From DAIDJD01 sp035485275 (GTDB taxonomy: Bacteria; Oederibacteriota; JAJYGY01; DAIDJD01): a stretch of 64,000 nt of DNA. Where the stretch lies: positions 1-64,000 of the forward strand of contig DATHOE010000037.1 in assembly GCA_035485275.1 (NCBI GenBank), given 5' to 3'. The notes under the pieces were generated by a model. It did not search any database. It saw only the letters and a program-made list of their open reading frames with translations, and had not been told where the DNA came from. The stretch's first letter is position 1, and the number at the start of each line of letters is the position of its first letter. The position numbers were made by a program, and so were the translations under genes. Positions 30,845 to 39,471 of this stretch are shown here, piece by piece.

Positions 30845-32185
30845 ATGCCCCCCGTTTTTAAAGCTCCTAAACTCCCTTTGGCCGTTCTGTGCCTGTTCTT
30901 GTCCGCCCCAGTGGGACTGGCGGCTGATACCGCCATTGCCGCCCCGTCCGACGCGTGGTGGTCTGCCCACGGCCAGACCACCGCCATCGCGCAATACCAT
31001 CCCCCCTTTTACGCCCGATACAGCGGCGCCAACAGCCTCGGCGACGGGAATCAATTCGATCCGTCTTTCACCGTCACACTTTTCCTTGGCGCCCGGATTA
31101 TGCCGGGCTTGGAAGCATATCTAGATCCGGAATTGAGCGCAGGCAGCGGGTTCAGCGGCACAACGGGCCTGGCGGACTTTCCCAATGGTGAGATCTCCAA
31201 GGTGGGTTCCCCACGCCCAGCGGTCAAGGTCGCCCGCGCATACCTTCAGTGGGAGCTCGGCTTTGGGGGTCCCACGGAGACCCTTGCGAGCGCGGCCAAC
31301 CAGGTTCCAGAGACCAGGGACCTGTCCCGTCTGACGCTTTTGGCGGGGAAGTTCAGCCTTTCTGATTTTTTTGACGTCAATTCCTATGCCCAGGACGCGC
31401 GCAGCCAGTTCCTGAACACGGGACTGATCGATAACGGCGCCTGGGACTTCGCGGCGGACACCTTCGGCTACACGGACGGCCTCTATGCGGAGCTGAATCA
31501 GCGGGCCTGGGCCCTGCGTTTCGCCGAGGTTCAGGAGCCGGCGGTTGCCAATGGCGCTGTGCTGGACAGCGACCTGGAGCACGCCCATTCCGAAAATCTC
31601 GAAGCGGAGGGGCGTTGGTGGGCATGGACGCATCCCGGTAAGTTGCGTTTTTTGACCTTCTGGAACCGGGCCGACATGGGTAACTACCGCGTGAGCCTGG
31701 CCGCGCCTGCCTCGGACGGGGTCAACATCCACGATTCCGAGGTGCCCGGTACCCTTAAGTACGGATTCGGCCTGAATTTGGAACAGGAGATCACGGCCAG
31801 CCTGGGCCTGTTTTCGCGAGTGGGATGGAACAACGGCCAGACCGAAACTTGGGCTTTCATGGAAATCGACCAGGACGCAAGCGTCGGGTGTCAGTTGCAA
31901 GGCGACGCATGGGGCAGGCCCCAGGACCATTGCGGCCTGGCCTACGTGATCAGCGGACTGTCCGCGCCCCATTTGGAGTACCTGGCCGCTGGAGGCTACG
32001 GTTTCATCATAGGAGACGGGGCTTTGGACTACGCCCCGGAACAGGTCATTGAGACCTACTATTCCTGGTGCCCGGTGGATGGTCTGACTCTAAGCCCGGA
32101 TTACCAGTTTTTTGACCATCCTGCCTACAACCAGGCACGTGGACCTGTGGACGTATTTTCGTTGAGAATTCACTACGAACTTTGA
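30845..32185 (+). CDS. OprB-family carbohydrate-selective porin
   Basis: A 446-residue outer-membrane protein: signal peptide (LAVLCLFLSAPVGLA) then a beta-barrel with the OprB features SAHGQTTAIAQYHPPF near the N-terminus, ARAYLQWELG, LTLLAGKFSLSDFFDVNSYA and a C-terminal strand FSLRIHYEL. The family forms 16-stranded sugar-uptake pores. Length fits. It appears monocistronic, so the sugar is not shown by context. Confidence 0.9.
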   Translation: MPPVFKAPKLPLAVLCLFLSAPVGLAADTAIAAPSDAWWSAHGQTTAIAQYHPPFYARYSGANSLGDGNQFDPSFTVTLFLGARIMPGLEAYLDPELSAGSGFSGTTGLADFPNGEISKVGSPRPAVKVARAYLQWELGFGGPTETLASAANQVPETRDLSRLTLLAGKFSLSDFFDVNSYAQDARSQFLNTGLIDNGAWDFAADTFGYTDGLYAELNQRAWALRFAEVQEPAVANGAVLDSDLEHAHSENLEAEGRWWAWTHPGKLRFLTFWNRADMGNYRVSLAAPASDGVNIHDSEVPGTLKYGFGLNLEQEITASLGLFSRVGWNNGQTETWAFMEIDQDASVGCQLQGDAWGRPQDHCGLAYVISGLSAPHLEYLAAGGYGFIIGDGALDYAPEQVIETYYSWCPVDGLTLSPDYQFFDHPAYNQARGPVDVFSLRIHYEL

Positions 32186-32364
32186 TTCGATGGGGGCGCA
32201 GGTTCGATGGGGTTTTACCAAAATAGTTAAAGTTTTAGTTTTTTAGAACGTGATTTAATATTAAAAAACATGAATTTTCGTATAAAGTCTAAGAACTTTC
32301 GCTAAGCTGGGCCTTGGCTCCGAAGCCAGAACCAAAGCGCCGCCCTTGCATTGTGGAGCAGACC

Positions 32365-33225
32365 ATGGACATCGGATTCCTCGGAACCGGAAGTATGGGC
32401 CTACCCATGGCCCGTAATCTTCTCAGGGCTGGACATACCCTGAAGGTATGGAACCGTTCGCCGGAAAAGGCCCGGATTCTCGTGTCTGAGGGCGCCACTT
32501 TAGCCCCCAGCCCGGCCCAGGCCGTGACGCCAGGTGGCATCGCCGTAACCATGCTCAGCGACGACACGGCCCTGGAAGGGGTGACCAAGGGGCCTGAGGG
32601 CTTCCTAACATCCTTAGGACAAGGCCTGCACCTGAGCATGTCCACGGTCAGCCCTGATTTGAACCGCCGCCTCGCCAAGGAGCAGGCCCTTCTTGGAGGG
32701 GCCCTGGTCGCCGCCCCAGTCTTTGGCCGTCCGGACGCTGCTGCTGCGGCCAAACTCAACATCCCTTGCTCCGGGCCGGAGGCCGCACGGGCCAGGGCAC
32801 TGCCTTTGCTTGAGGTTTTGGGCCAGTGCGTGCGGGATTTTGGCGAGGATCCGGGTGCAGCGAATGTGGTCAAATTGTGCGGAAATTTCCTGATTTTATC
32901 GGCCACCCAGGCCCTGGCCGAGTGCCTCTCCGTGGCGCAGGCCAACGGGCTGGACCGTGGCGCGGTGATGGACTTCTACTCCAGCACCAATTTCGCCTGC
33001 CCGGTATATAAGGCCTATGGAGGGCGCTTGGCGGCTGAAGACTATTCCGAAGGCGGCTTCAAACTGAGCCTGGCAGCCAAGGATCTGCGCTTGTTCGCGG
33101 GGCAGAAGGGAAGCGGCCACCTGAAACTTCGGGCCCTGCTGGAGGAATTGTTCGCGTCGGCTTCCGCCAGAGGCTGGGATAATGAGGACGTGACTGCCTT
33201 GGCCCGGCTAGTGGCAAAACCGTGA
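32365..33225 (+). CDS. Beta-hydroxyacid dehydrogenase family (NAD(P)-dependent) oxidoreductase
   Basis: A 286-residue protein. The Rossmann motif IGFLGTGSMGLPMARNLLRAGH at the N-terminus, the substrate loop STVSPDLNRRLAK, and the catalytic-lysine region NVVKLCGNFLI (Lys of the GxxxxxK[LMI]xxN motif) identify the 3-hydroxyisobutyrate dehydrogenase/glyoxylate-succinic semialdehyde reductase family. DRGAVMDFYSST and KDLRLF follow as expected. The exact substrate cannot be told. The start at 32365 gives the motif next to the N-terminus; upstream in-frame codons are unlikely. Confidence 0.88.
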   Translation: MDIGFLGTGSMGLPMARNLLRAGHTLKVWNRSPEKARILVSEGATLAPSPAQAVTPGGIAVTMLSDDTALEGVTKGPEGFLTSLGQGLHLSMSTVSPDLNRRLAKEQALLGGALVAAPVFGRPDAAAAAKLNIPCSGPEAARARALPLLEVLGQCVRDFGEDPGAANVVKLCGNFLILSATQALAECLSVAQANGLDRGAVMDFYSSTNFACPVYKAYGGRLAAEDYSEGGFKLSLAAKDLRLFAGQKGSGHLKLRALLEELFASASARGWDNEDVTALARLVAKP

Positions 33226-33498
33226 ATCCGGTGATAGGGAACCCGGAGCGTGACTCTTGCAAAAATGTCGCCGCTGACGTAATGTTCTTTTGTGTGACGG
33301 CCTAACCAAGCGCTGATTATGCGGCTTGGCGTTTCAAGGAAAGCGGAGCTCTTCTGGCGAACGCTTGAAACTATTGATCGACATTGAAGAATTCCGCTTT
33401 GATGCATTTGAAAATCCTAACAAGCATCCTGCAATTGGTGGGTTTAAGCCGGCTAATGTGAGCCGGTGGTCCTTTCGAATTTCCCCTAAGGAGACTCC

Positions 33499-34161
33499 AT
33501 GCGACACAAACGTTCAACGGTTTTGGCCCTGGCTTCGGCCCTGATGCTGACCTTGCCGGCTTTAGGCTGGGCGCGCCACAGGATGACCGAGGACCAAGAT
33601 ACGGACCAGGCGGCTGCGGCTCAGCCGGCCCCCCAGTGGGGCGTCGGCGCGGCCTACCTGCCCAGCCCGACCGGCCCTCTGGACGCCCTCACCGGCACCT
33701 TCAAGCCGAACCCGGACCTTGCCCTGGATGGCCTTTTGTTGGCCGGCAGCGGCTCCGTGGATGAAGGCGGCACGGATTCGTCAGGAAACGAGGTCAATGA
33801 CAGCATCGGAAGCTTCGGATTGGGCGTCCAGGGCCGTTACGACCTCCTCCATCCCACCGACTACTTGGCTTTCCAGGTGGTGGGCAGGCTCTCTTGGGTG
33901 GACGAAGGCGACACCCATACCGTGGCCGGGCACGCCAGTTCCACCAGCGAAAGCCAGTTCGGAATCTTCGCTGGCGCGGGTTTTGAAGGCTTCATTCCGT
34001 CCTGGAAGAGCGTTTCGGTCGAGGTCAACAGCGGCCTGAACATCGCCTTCACCGGTGCGAGCGGCGGCGGCGCCAGCTCCAGCGACGACACCGTCAATCT
34101 CGGCGGCAGCGGCGGCGCGGCTTTCTTCCCCTTTAACTTTGCCGTGCACTACTACTTCTAG
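33499..34161 (+). CDS. Putative small outer-membrane beta-barrel protein
   Basis: A 220-residue product with a signal peptide (TVLALASALMLTLPALGWA) and alternating hydrophobic/polar strands (WGVGAAYLP, GSFGLGVQGRYDLL, SQFGIFAGAGFEGF). It ends in the aromatic FAVHYYF typical of BAM-inserted barrels. AAGGAG lies 5 nt before the ATG. The family is not recognised. Its stop is 15 nt before the TTG of an ABC transporter ATPase, so it may be part of that operon. Confidence 0.65.
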   Translation: MRHKRSTVLALASALMLTLPALGWARHRMTEDQDTDQAAAAQPAPQWGVGAAYLPSPTGPLDALTGTFKPNPDLALDGLLLAGSGSVDEGGTDSSGNEVNDSIGSFGLGVQGRYDLLHPTDYLAFQVVGRLSWVDEGDTHTVAGHASSTSESQFGIFAGAGFEGFIPSWKSVSVEVNSGLNIAFTGASGGGASSSDDTVNLGGSGGAAFFPFNFAVHYYF

Positions 34162-34176
34162 CGCCTCGGAGCACCA

Positions 34177-35217
34177 TTGCCTCGCAATACAGGGGCCGCG
34201 GGTCCGGCGATCGAGACCCGCGGCCTCGCCAAATCCTATGTCCAGAGGGTGGTGCAAGCGGGTCTGATGGGCTCGATCAAGGGCCTGTTCCACGCCGAAA
34301 AAAAGGTGGTGACGGCCCTCAAGGGCCTGGACCTGAGGGTTGAACGCGGGGAGGCGGTGGGCCTCATCGGCGAGAACGGCGCCGGTAAAAGCACGACCAT
34401 GAAGCTGCTGACCGGGATCCTCCACCCGAGCGGCGGGCACTTGAGCGTGCTGGGCCACCAGCCCTCGCGGGAACGCAAACTCCTGGCCCGCAAGATCGGC
34501 GTGGTCTTCGGCCAGAAACCGCAGCTGTTGTGGGACATCGCCGTGCGGGAGACCTTCGAGCTCCTGCGGGTGATGTACCGCATCCCCGACGCGGTGTACG
34601 CGGAAACCTCGGCGCTTACCGCGAAATTGCTCGGCCTGGAGCCCCTTTTGGGGGTCCCGGTGCGCCTGCTTTCCCTGGGCCAGCGCATGCGGGCCGATTT
34701 GGCCTGCTCTTTTTTGCACGCCCCCCAGTTGGTTTTTTTGGACGAACCCACCATCGGTCTGGACGTTTTGGCCAAGGAACAGGCCCGCCAGTTGATCAAG
34801 ACCATGCGCTCCCGTTTCGGCATGAGCCTGATCCTCACCACCCACGACCTGAAGGACATCACCGACACCTGTGAACGGGTGGTGCTTCTGGACAAGGGAA
34901 GCCTGCTCTTCGACGGCAGCCTGCCGGCCTTTGAGCACAAATTCGCGCGGGAAAAACGCATCGTGGTGCAGTTGGAGCGTCCCCTGGACGCCGCGTCCCG
35001 CAAGGCGCTGGGCGCCCGGATCGCCCGCCTCGGCGGCAAGCTGCAGAGGGCGTCCGGCATCGAGGTGGCGGTGGCCTATGAGCGGCCTGCGGCGGTGCGC
35101 GGACTGACCCAGCTGCTGGTGACCAAGCTGGATGTCGCGGATATGGCCTTCGAAAAAAGCGACATGGAAAGCATCGTGCGCCGCATCTACGGGCGCCCCG
35201 GGGCCCGGCGTGGGTGA
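34177..35217 (+). CDS. ABC transporter ATP-binding protein (ABC-2 type exporter)
   Basis: A 346-residue ATPase with Walker A GLIGENGAGKSTTMKLL, Q-loop VFGQKPQLLWD, signature LSLGQRMRADLA, Walker B LVFLDEPTIGLD and H-loop LTTHDLKD. A ~90-residue C-terminal regulatory domain follows. This type pairs with the PF06182 (ABC-2 family, DUF990) permeases, and two such permeases come next with overlapping or adjoining starts. The start is TTG with CGGAG 9 nt upstream; no suitable ATG exists before the NBD. Substrate unknown. Confidence 0.88.
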   Translation: MPRNTGAAGPAIETRGLAKSYVQRVVQAGLMGSIKGLFHAEKKVVTALKGLDLRVERGEAVGLIGENGAGKSTTMKLLTGILHPSGGHLSVLGHQPSRERKLLARKIGVVFGQKPQLLWDIAVRETFELLRVMYRIPDAVYAETSALTAKLLGLEPLLGVPVRLLSLGQRMRADLACSFLHAPQLVFLDEPTIGLDVLAKEQARQLIKTMRSRFGMSLILTTHDLKDITDTCERVVLLDKGSLLFDGSLPAFEHKFAREKRIVVQLERPLDAASRKALGARIARLGGKLQRASGIEVAVAYERPAAVRGLTQLLVTKLDVADMAFEKSDMESIVRRIYGRPGARRG

Positions 35218-36022
35218 ATTGTCGCTGGTGGCGCGCACCGGGCGGGTGCTGTTCAGCCGGGCCGTCCAAGGCCGCCTGGCCTATGCCAAATATTTTTTCA
35301 TCAGTTTGCTGGGGTTTTTCGTCGGCTTCGGCCTGACCCTGATGCTTTGGCTCTACGTCAACGACCACCGCGCAGGCGGCTTGGCCGTGGGCAGGGACGA
35401 CCTGATCGCCTACCTGGCCCTGGCCTTGGTCATCAATTTCACCCTGTCCCTGTCCTTGGACTCCATCCTTTCCAGCCGCATCCGCACCGGCCAGGTGGCG
35501 GTGGACCTGCTCAAGCCCATCAGTTTCCAGTGGATGTATTTCTTCATCTCGATGGCGGACATCGTCATCCAGGCCTGCATGGGGGCCGTGGTCCTGGTGG
35601 TGGCCTTCTTCGTGCTGTCCGTGAAGCCTTTGAGGCTGGAAGCCGTCCAGATGGCTGTCTTTTTCGTGAGCCTGGTGCTGGCGATATTGGTTCAGTACGG
35701 CATCTGCTTCATCTTCACCCTGGGCGCCTTTTTCACCAATTTCGGGTACGGCATGTTCAACCTGCGCCTGATGACCCAGGCCACCTTTTCAGGCGTTTTC
35801 GCGCCGCTGCTGCTGTATCCGATGAGCCTGCGGGCCGTGGCCTATGCCCTGCCCTTCCATTGCGTGGTGCACACCCCCGCCCTCATCGGACTTGGATGGG
35901 TGTCCCCGGTCCAGGCCCTGCCCTTGCTGGCCGAGCAGTTGGCCTGGGCCGCGGGCCTTTTCGCCGCGGGGCAGCTCGGATTCCGTTGGATTTTGGCCCG
36001 TTTCAGCATCCAGGGCGGCTGA
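35210..36022 (+). CDS. ABC-2 family transporter permease (PF06182-like)
   Basis: A 270-residue membrane protein with six hydrophobic segments (e.g. FFISLLGFFVGFGLTLMLWL, AVVLVVAFFVL, ILVQYGICFIF). The GTG start overlaps the ATPase stop by 8 nt. GQVAVDLLKPISFQWMYF is the conserved cytoplasmic-loop segment of the family (xxLLxPxxFQ). It works with the next permease as a heterodimer; substrates of this family are poorly known. Confidence 0.82.
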   Translation: MGELSLVARTGRVLFSRAVQGRLAYAKYFFISLLGFFVGFGLTLMLWLYVNDHRAGGLAVGRDDLIAYLALALVINFTLSLSLDSILSSRIRTGQVAVDLLKPISFQWMYFFISMADIVIQACMGAVVLVVAFFVLSVKPLRLEAVQMAVFFVSLVLAILVQYGICFIFTLGAFFTNFGYGMFNLRLMTQATFSGVFAPLLLYPMSLRAVAYALPFHCVVHTPALIGLGWVSPVQALPLLAEQLAWAAGLFAAGQLGFRWILARFSIQGG

Positions 36023-36805
36023 GTGGGCGAACTGGGGATCTATTTCAAGGCCTTCAAGTCGATGCTCGCCACGCGCTTTGAGTACCGCACGGACGTGGTG
36101 CTGAGCCTGCTGGGCTCGCTCTTTTACCAGCTGAGCCCCCTTGTCACCTATGCCGTGATCGCGACGCAGGTCCCCAACCTGGACGGCTGGAACTCCACGC
36201 AGATACTGTTTTTGTTCGGATTGTGGGCCCTGGCCATGGGGCTTTCCGAGCTGCTTTTCGACCGGGTCTGGTACGTGGGCGGCATGGTGAACCTCGGGCA
36301 ATTCGACCGCCTCCTGCTCTGCCCGGTGGAGACCCTGCCTTTCTGCCTGGTCACGGAACCCCAATTGCATTCGGTGGGCAATATTTTCTGCGGCTGCGCC
36401 ATGCTGGGCTTCGCAGGCTATTCGCTCCATTTCGCCTGGTGGATCTGGCCGCTCCTGCCTTTTTGGGGCGCCTGCGGCGCGGTCATCTATTCCGGCATTT
36501 TGGTGGTCTTTTCCACGATCCTCATCGTCCTGCCCGGGAACGGCGTGAACGTGGCCCAATTGGTGCAACAGGCCGGCAACGCCACGCGTTTCCCTTTGGG
36601 CGTCTTTCCGGGCGCGGTGAAATGGATTTTGCTCTTTGTGGTGCCTTTGGGAGCCTACCAATTTTTGCCGGGCCTCTGGCTCTTCCACGGCGGTTCGCCC
36701 GTGGCCGGCCTCCTGGCCCCGCCAGCCGCGGCCCTGGCGACGGCCGCCCTGGCCTGGTTCGCCTGGGAAAGCGCGTTGAACCACTATGAAAGCACTGGAA
36801 ACTGA
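36023..36805 (+). CDS. ABC-2 family transporter permease, second subunit (PF06182-like)
   Basis: A 260-residue membrane protein with six helices, starting GTG directly after the previous stop. LGQFDRLLLCPVETLPFCLV corresponds to the RLLLRP-type loop of the partner subunit, and GNGVNVAQLV… leads into the last helices. Together with the 34177 ATPase it forms a complete exporter. It is convergent with marC on the other strand, with only ~30 nt between. Confidence 0.82.
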   Translation: MGELGIYFKAFKSMLATRFEYRTDVVLSLLGSLFYQLSPLVTYAVIATQVPNLDGWNSTQILFLFGLWALAMGLSELLFDRVWYVGGMVNLGQFDRLLLCPVETLPFCLVTEPQLHSVGNIFCGCAMLGFAGYSLHFAWWIWPLLPFWGACGAVIYSGILVVFSTILIVLPGNGVNVAQLVQQAGNATRFPLGVFPGAVKWILLFVVPLGAYQFLPGLWLFHGGSPVAGLLAPPAAALATAALAWFAWESALNHYESTGN

Positions 36806-36835
36806 AGGTTTAGGCCCCGGCCTAGCCCGTTTTTC

Positions 36836-37429
36836 TCACAGCAACATCTGCACGCCATGCCGGATCATCATCACGGCTATGGAGGCCAGCAATATATACG
36901 ACAATTTGGACAGGGCTTGGGTGCCCCGTTCGCCGAAGAATCGCCCCAGACGCGGGGATTGGTCCAGGATCATCCAAGACACCAGGCAATTGAGAAGGAT
37001 GGACGCGAGCGTGACCAAAAGGCCGTAGCTGCTGAGCAGGATGACCGTCGTGGCCATGGCGGCCGGTCCGGCGAGCAGGGGCGTGGCCAGGGGCACGATG
37101 CCGAACTCCAGGGCCGCCGCGGGCAGGGGCTTGTCCGGATCCAGGAGCAGGGCCTTGATGGACAGGACGAGCAGGAGCAGCCCGCCGGCCACCAGGAAGT
37201 CCGAATCGGTCACGCCCAGGACCAGGAAAACGGCCTTGCCGATGAACAGGAAGGTGACAAGGATCAGTCCCGCCGCCGCCGCACCCTCGCGCATGGCTTT
37301 TTTCCGTTTGGCCTCGTCCATGCCCCGGGTCATGGCGAGGACCATGGGCAGAAAATCGAAGGAGCCCATGGCTATGAACAGGGGGATGAAACTCAGGATA
37401 TAGGGACGCAGGATTGCGTAGATGGGCAT
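36836..37429 (-). CDS. MarC-family integral membrane protein
   Basis: A 197-residue protein of the UPF0056/MarC family with six helices. Diagnostic regions are FIPLFIAMGSFDFLPMVLAM, the EFGIVPLATPLLAGPAAMAT motif and DQSPRLGRFFGERGTQALSK before the last helix. The family's function is unresolved (the multiple-antibiotic-resistance link was not upheld). It is probably the last gene of the folate-module operon, 51 nt after the cyclodeaminase gene. Confidence 0.85.
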   Translation of the reverse strand: MPIYAILRPYILSFIPLFIAMGSFDFLPMVLAMTRGMDEAKRKKAMREGAAAAGLILVTFLFIGKAVFLVLGVTDSDFLVAGGLLLLVLSIKALLLDPDKPLPAAALEFGIVPLATPLLAGPAAMATTVILLSSYGLLVTLASILLNCLVSWMILDQSPRLGRFFGERGTQALSKLSYILLASIAVMMIRHGVQMLL

Positions 37430-37480
37430 GATTGGCGCCGGTGTGCCTCTGGGAGGCCTCCGGCGGCTCCTAGGGCCGCT

Positions 37481-38194
37481 TTAGGCGGTGAAGAGGTGGT
37501 CCGGAACGGCGCGCATGACGGCGTCCACCCATGCGCGGGCCTGGGGATCGGGAAGGACTGATTCACCCGCGTCGGCTCCGGCGCCGGCCTCCGGGGCCTT
37601 CTCCTCGTCCCAGGCGGCCTCGGAGCGGGCCAGGCGCACCCTCAGGGGCGCGGCCAGGGCGGGATCCTTGATTAAATTCAGGTTCACCTGGACGTTTTCC
37701 GCGGAGGCCGACAGCGCCGCCTTGGCCAGGCTGCGGGCGACGTTCACGTCGCTCAGGACCCTAGGATTGCCGATGCGCGCGAGCACGCGCACGGCGCCTC
37801 GGGCGCCCAAAAGGTGGGCGCAGAGTTCATGCACGGCCAGCGGGACGCGGGCGGCGTCGCCAAGGGCGGCCTGCATGCCAGCGGAGCGGTCCGCGGCGCC
37901 TTCGGGGCTGTCCTTGGGGCGGGCGGCGGCCAGGCCGTAGGACTGGAAGGCCAGGCTGTCCGCGTCCGCAAGGCGCTCGGCCGCGGCCTTTACCGCCAGC
38001 GCGTCCTCCAAAATGAGCGCCAGGGAAGCCTCGTGGCGCAGGGCCTGGGCCTTGCCCTGGGTCAGCCGGGCCACCATGCACAAAAGGGCCGCCGCCTGGG
38101 CCAGGGTCCAAGCCGCCGCCGCGCCGCCGCCGGGGGTGGGGGCCGCGCTCGCCAGGGCGTCCAAATATGAGCCTAGGCTCTCAGAACGGGGCAT
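37481..38194 (-). CDS. fchA: Cyclodeaminase/cyclohydrolase family protein, probable methenyl-THF cyclohydrolase
   Basis: A 237-residue protein of the formiminotransferase-cyclodeaminase C-terminal family: the PTPGGGAAAAWTLAQAAALL motif near residue 20, DADSLAFQSYGLA, and the late NLNLIKDPALAAPL block. Stand-alone members such as FchA of acetogens hydrolyse methenyl-THF; others are formimino-THF cyclodeaminases. Because it overlaps by 14 nt a methylene-THF dehydrogenase that lacks cyclohydrolase Lys, the cyclohydrolase role is favoured. GGAGG lies 9 nt before the ATG. The C-terminus has an Ala/Gly/Glu-rich linker. Confidence 0.78.
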   Translation of the reverse strand: MPRSESLGSYLDALASAAPTPGGGAAAAWTLAQAAALLCMVARLTQGKAQALRHEASLALILEDALAVKAAAERLADADSLAFQSYGLAAARPKDSPEGAADRSAGMQAALGDAARVPLAVHELCAHLLGARGAVRVLARIGNPRVLSDVNVARSLAKAALSASAENVQVNLNLIKDPALAAPLRVRLARSEAAWDEEKAPEAGAGADAGESVLPDPQARAWVDAVMRAVPDHLFTA

Positions 38195-39086
38195 GGCCGG
38201 CCTCCGGACGCAGATGGTGGTCTTCGAACAGCCGTAGGGCGTTGCGCAGGCACATGGCCACGGTGACCGGGCCCACCCGCGGAATGTAGAGCCCGGCTTT
38301 GTCCTTGGATTCCTCCTCGAAATTCTGGAGCGAGGAAATGTTGATGCAGACCGCGCCCGGCCTCAGTTCGTCCGCGCGGATCTTCTCGAAATGACGGGAG
38401 GGGACCGCGGTGATGACCACGTTGGATTCCCGCAGCGCCTGGGAGCGTTCCACCGCCTGGCGGGACGGGTCGTCGCGGGTGATGGCCATGCCGCCGTCTA
38501 CGTCGAAGGAATAGACCAGGGCTCCGTCGTTGGCGAGCATGTGGGCCAGGGGCTTTCCGACCACGTCCGAGCGGTTGAAGAGGCTCACGGTCTGGCCGCT
38601 GAAGGGGAGGCCGACCTCGGAATGGGCTTCGGTCTCCTCCAGCAGCTTCAGCACCGCCAGGGGGGTGCAGGGGAGCAGGCATTTGTGCAGGCGTCCGGGG
38701 TCGTCGAAACGTTCGTTGGCGTATAGTTTCTGCATCCAATGGGAGCAGAGGCCCTCGACGTCCTTGTAGGGGTCGACCAGGTCCTTGATGCCGGAGTCGC
38801 GGGCGTCCCCGAAGATCGGATAGTATACGAAGATGCCGTGCACCCCGGGATCCCGGTTGGCGGCCTTGATGAGTTCGGCCACGTTGGCCTGGGTGGCCGT
38901 GACGAGGCTGAAACGCAGTCCGACGGCTTCGCAGCGGGCGCGGGTGTATTCGGCGTAGGTCTGGCAGGATTTGTCCTCGGACACCAGGAAGCCGGTGACA
39001 TGCAGCGCATAGCCCTTGGCTTGGATGCGGGCCGCCACGTCGTCGCGGTGGAAGGACGCCAGGATATCGGGATCGAGTTTGTTCAT
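38181..39086 (-). CDS. Mtd1-type NAD-dependent methylene-THF dehydrogenase (FolD family)
   Basis: A 301-residue FolD-superfamily protein that is closer to the monofunctional yeast Mtd1 type than to bacterial FolD. It has GFLVSEDKSCQTYAEYT (the FolD YxxxK lysine is absent), GIFVYYPIFGDARDSGIKDL, KDVEGLCSHWMQKLYAN, LPCTPLAVLKLLEE and the nucleotide motif NRSDVVGKPLAHMLANDGA. It would oxidise 5,10-methylene-THF to methenyl-THF with NAD. The ATG overlaps the stop of the XRE gene upstream (ATGA), and its 3' end overlaps fchA. Confidence 0.85.
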   Translation of the reverse strand: MNKLDPDILASFHRDDVAARIQAKGYALHVTGFLVSEDKSCQTYAEYTRARCEAVGLRFSLVTATQANVAELIKAANRDPGVHGIFVYYPIFGDARDSGIKDLVDPYKDVEGLCSHWMQKLYANERFDDPGRLHKCLLPCTPLAVLKLLEETEAHSEVGLPFSGQTVSLFNRSDVVGKPLAHMLANDGALVYSFDVDGGMAITRDDPSRQAVERSQALRESNVVITAVPSRHFEKIRADELRPGAVCINISSLQNFEEESKDKAGLYIPRVGPVTVAMCLRNALRLFEDHHLRPEAGHAPF

Positions 39087-39349
39087 CGTTTTTCCGCTCC
39101 GGCCGAACGCATCAATTCGGCCACGCTGGTGCCCAAGGCGTCGGCAAGGGCCTCCAGGCTGAGCAGCGTGAAGTTGGTGTCGGGGGCGGCGCGTTCGATG
39201 GTATAGAGCGTCTTCAGGGACACCCCGGCGCGTTTGGCTAGGCTGGCCTGGGTCAGGCCGGCCGCGGCACGCAAGGCCGCGATTTTGGATCCCACGAGGA
39301 GGCGGTAGTTTTCCTTGTCCGTCGGCTTCAAGGTCGTGCTCAAGGGCAT
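39083..39349 (-). CDS. XRE-family transcriptional regulator heading the folate operon
   Basis: An 88-residue protein with one HTH_3 domain: GSKIAALRAAAGLTQASLAK, then RAGVSLKTLYTIERAAPDTN and LEALADALGTSVAEL. The ATG at 39349 has AGGA 10 nt upstream; an in-frame ATG at 39406 would add 19 poorly coded residues. Its stop overlaps the dehydrogenase start (ATGA), which suggests it regulates the folate genes in cis; the ligand is unknown. Confidence 0.8.
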   Translation of the reverse strand: MPLSTTLKPTDKENYRLLVGSKIAALRAAAGLTQASLAKRAGVSLKTLYTIERAAPDTNFTLLSLEALADALGTSVAELMRSAGAEKR

Positions 39350-39471
39350 GGGCCTGTCCTTTTTCCGGAAATTGTCGTCCTTCCAGCATGCTTTAGCTGG
39401 GGCCAAAGGACAAGTATTATACTACCGATTCCACGGGACTCCGCAGGGGGCGTCCCAAAGGGGAGCTCGCA

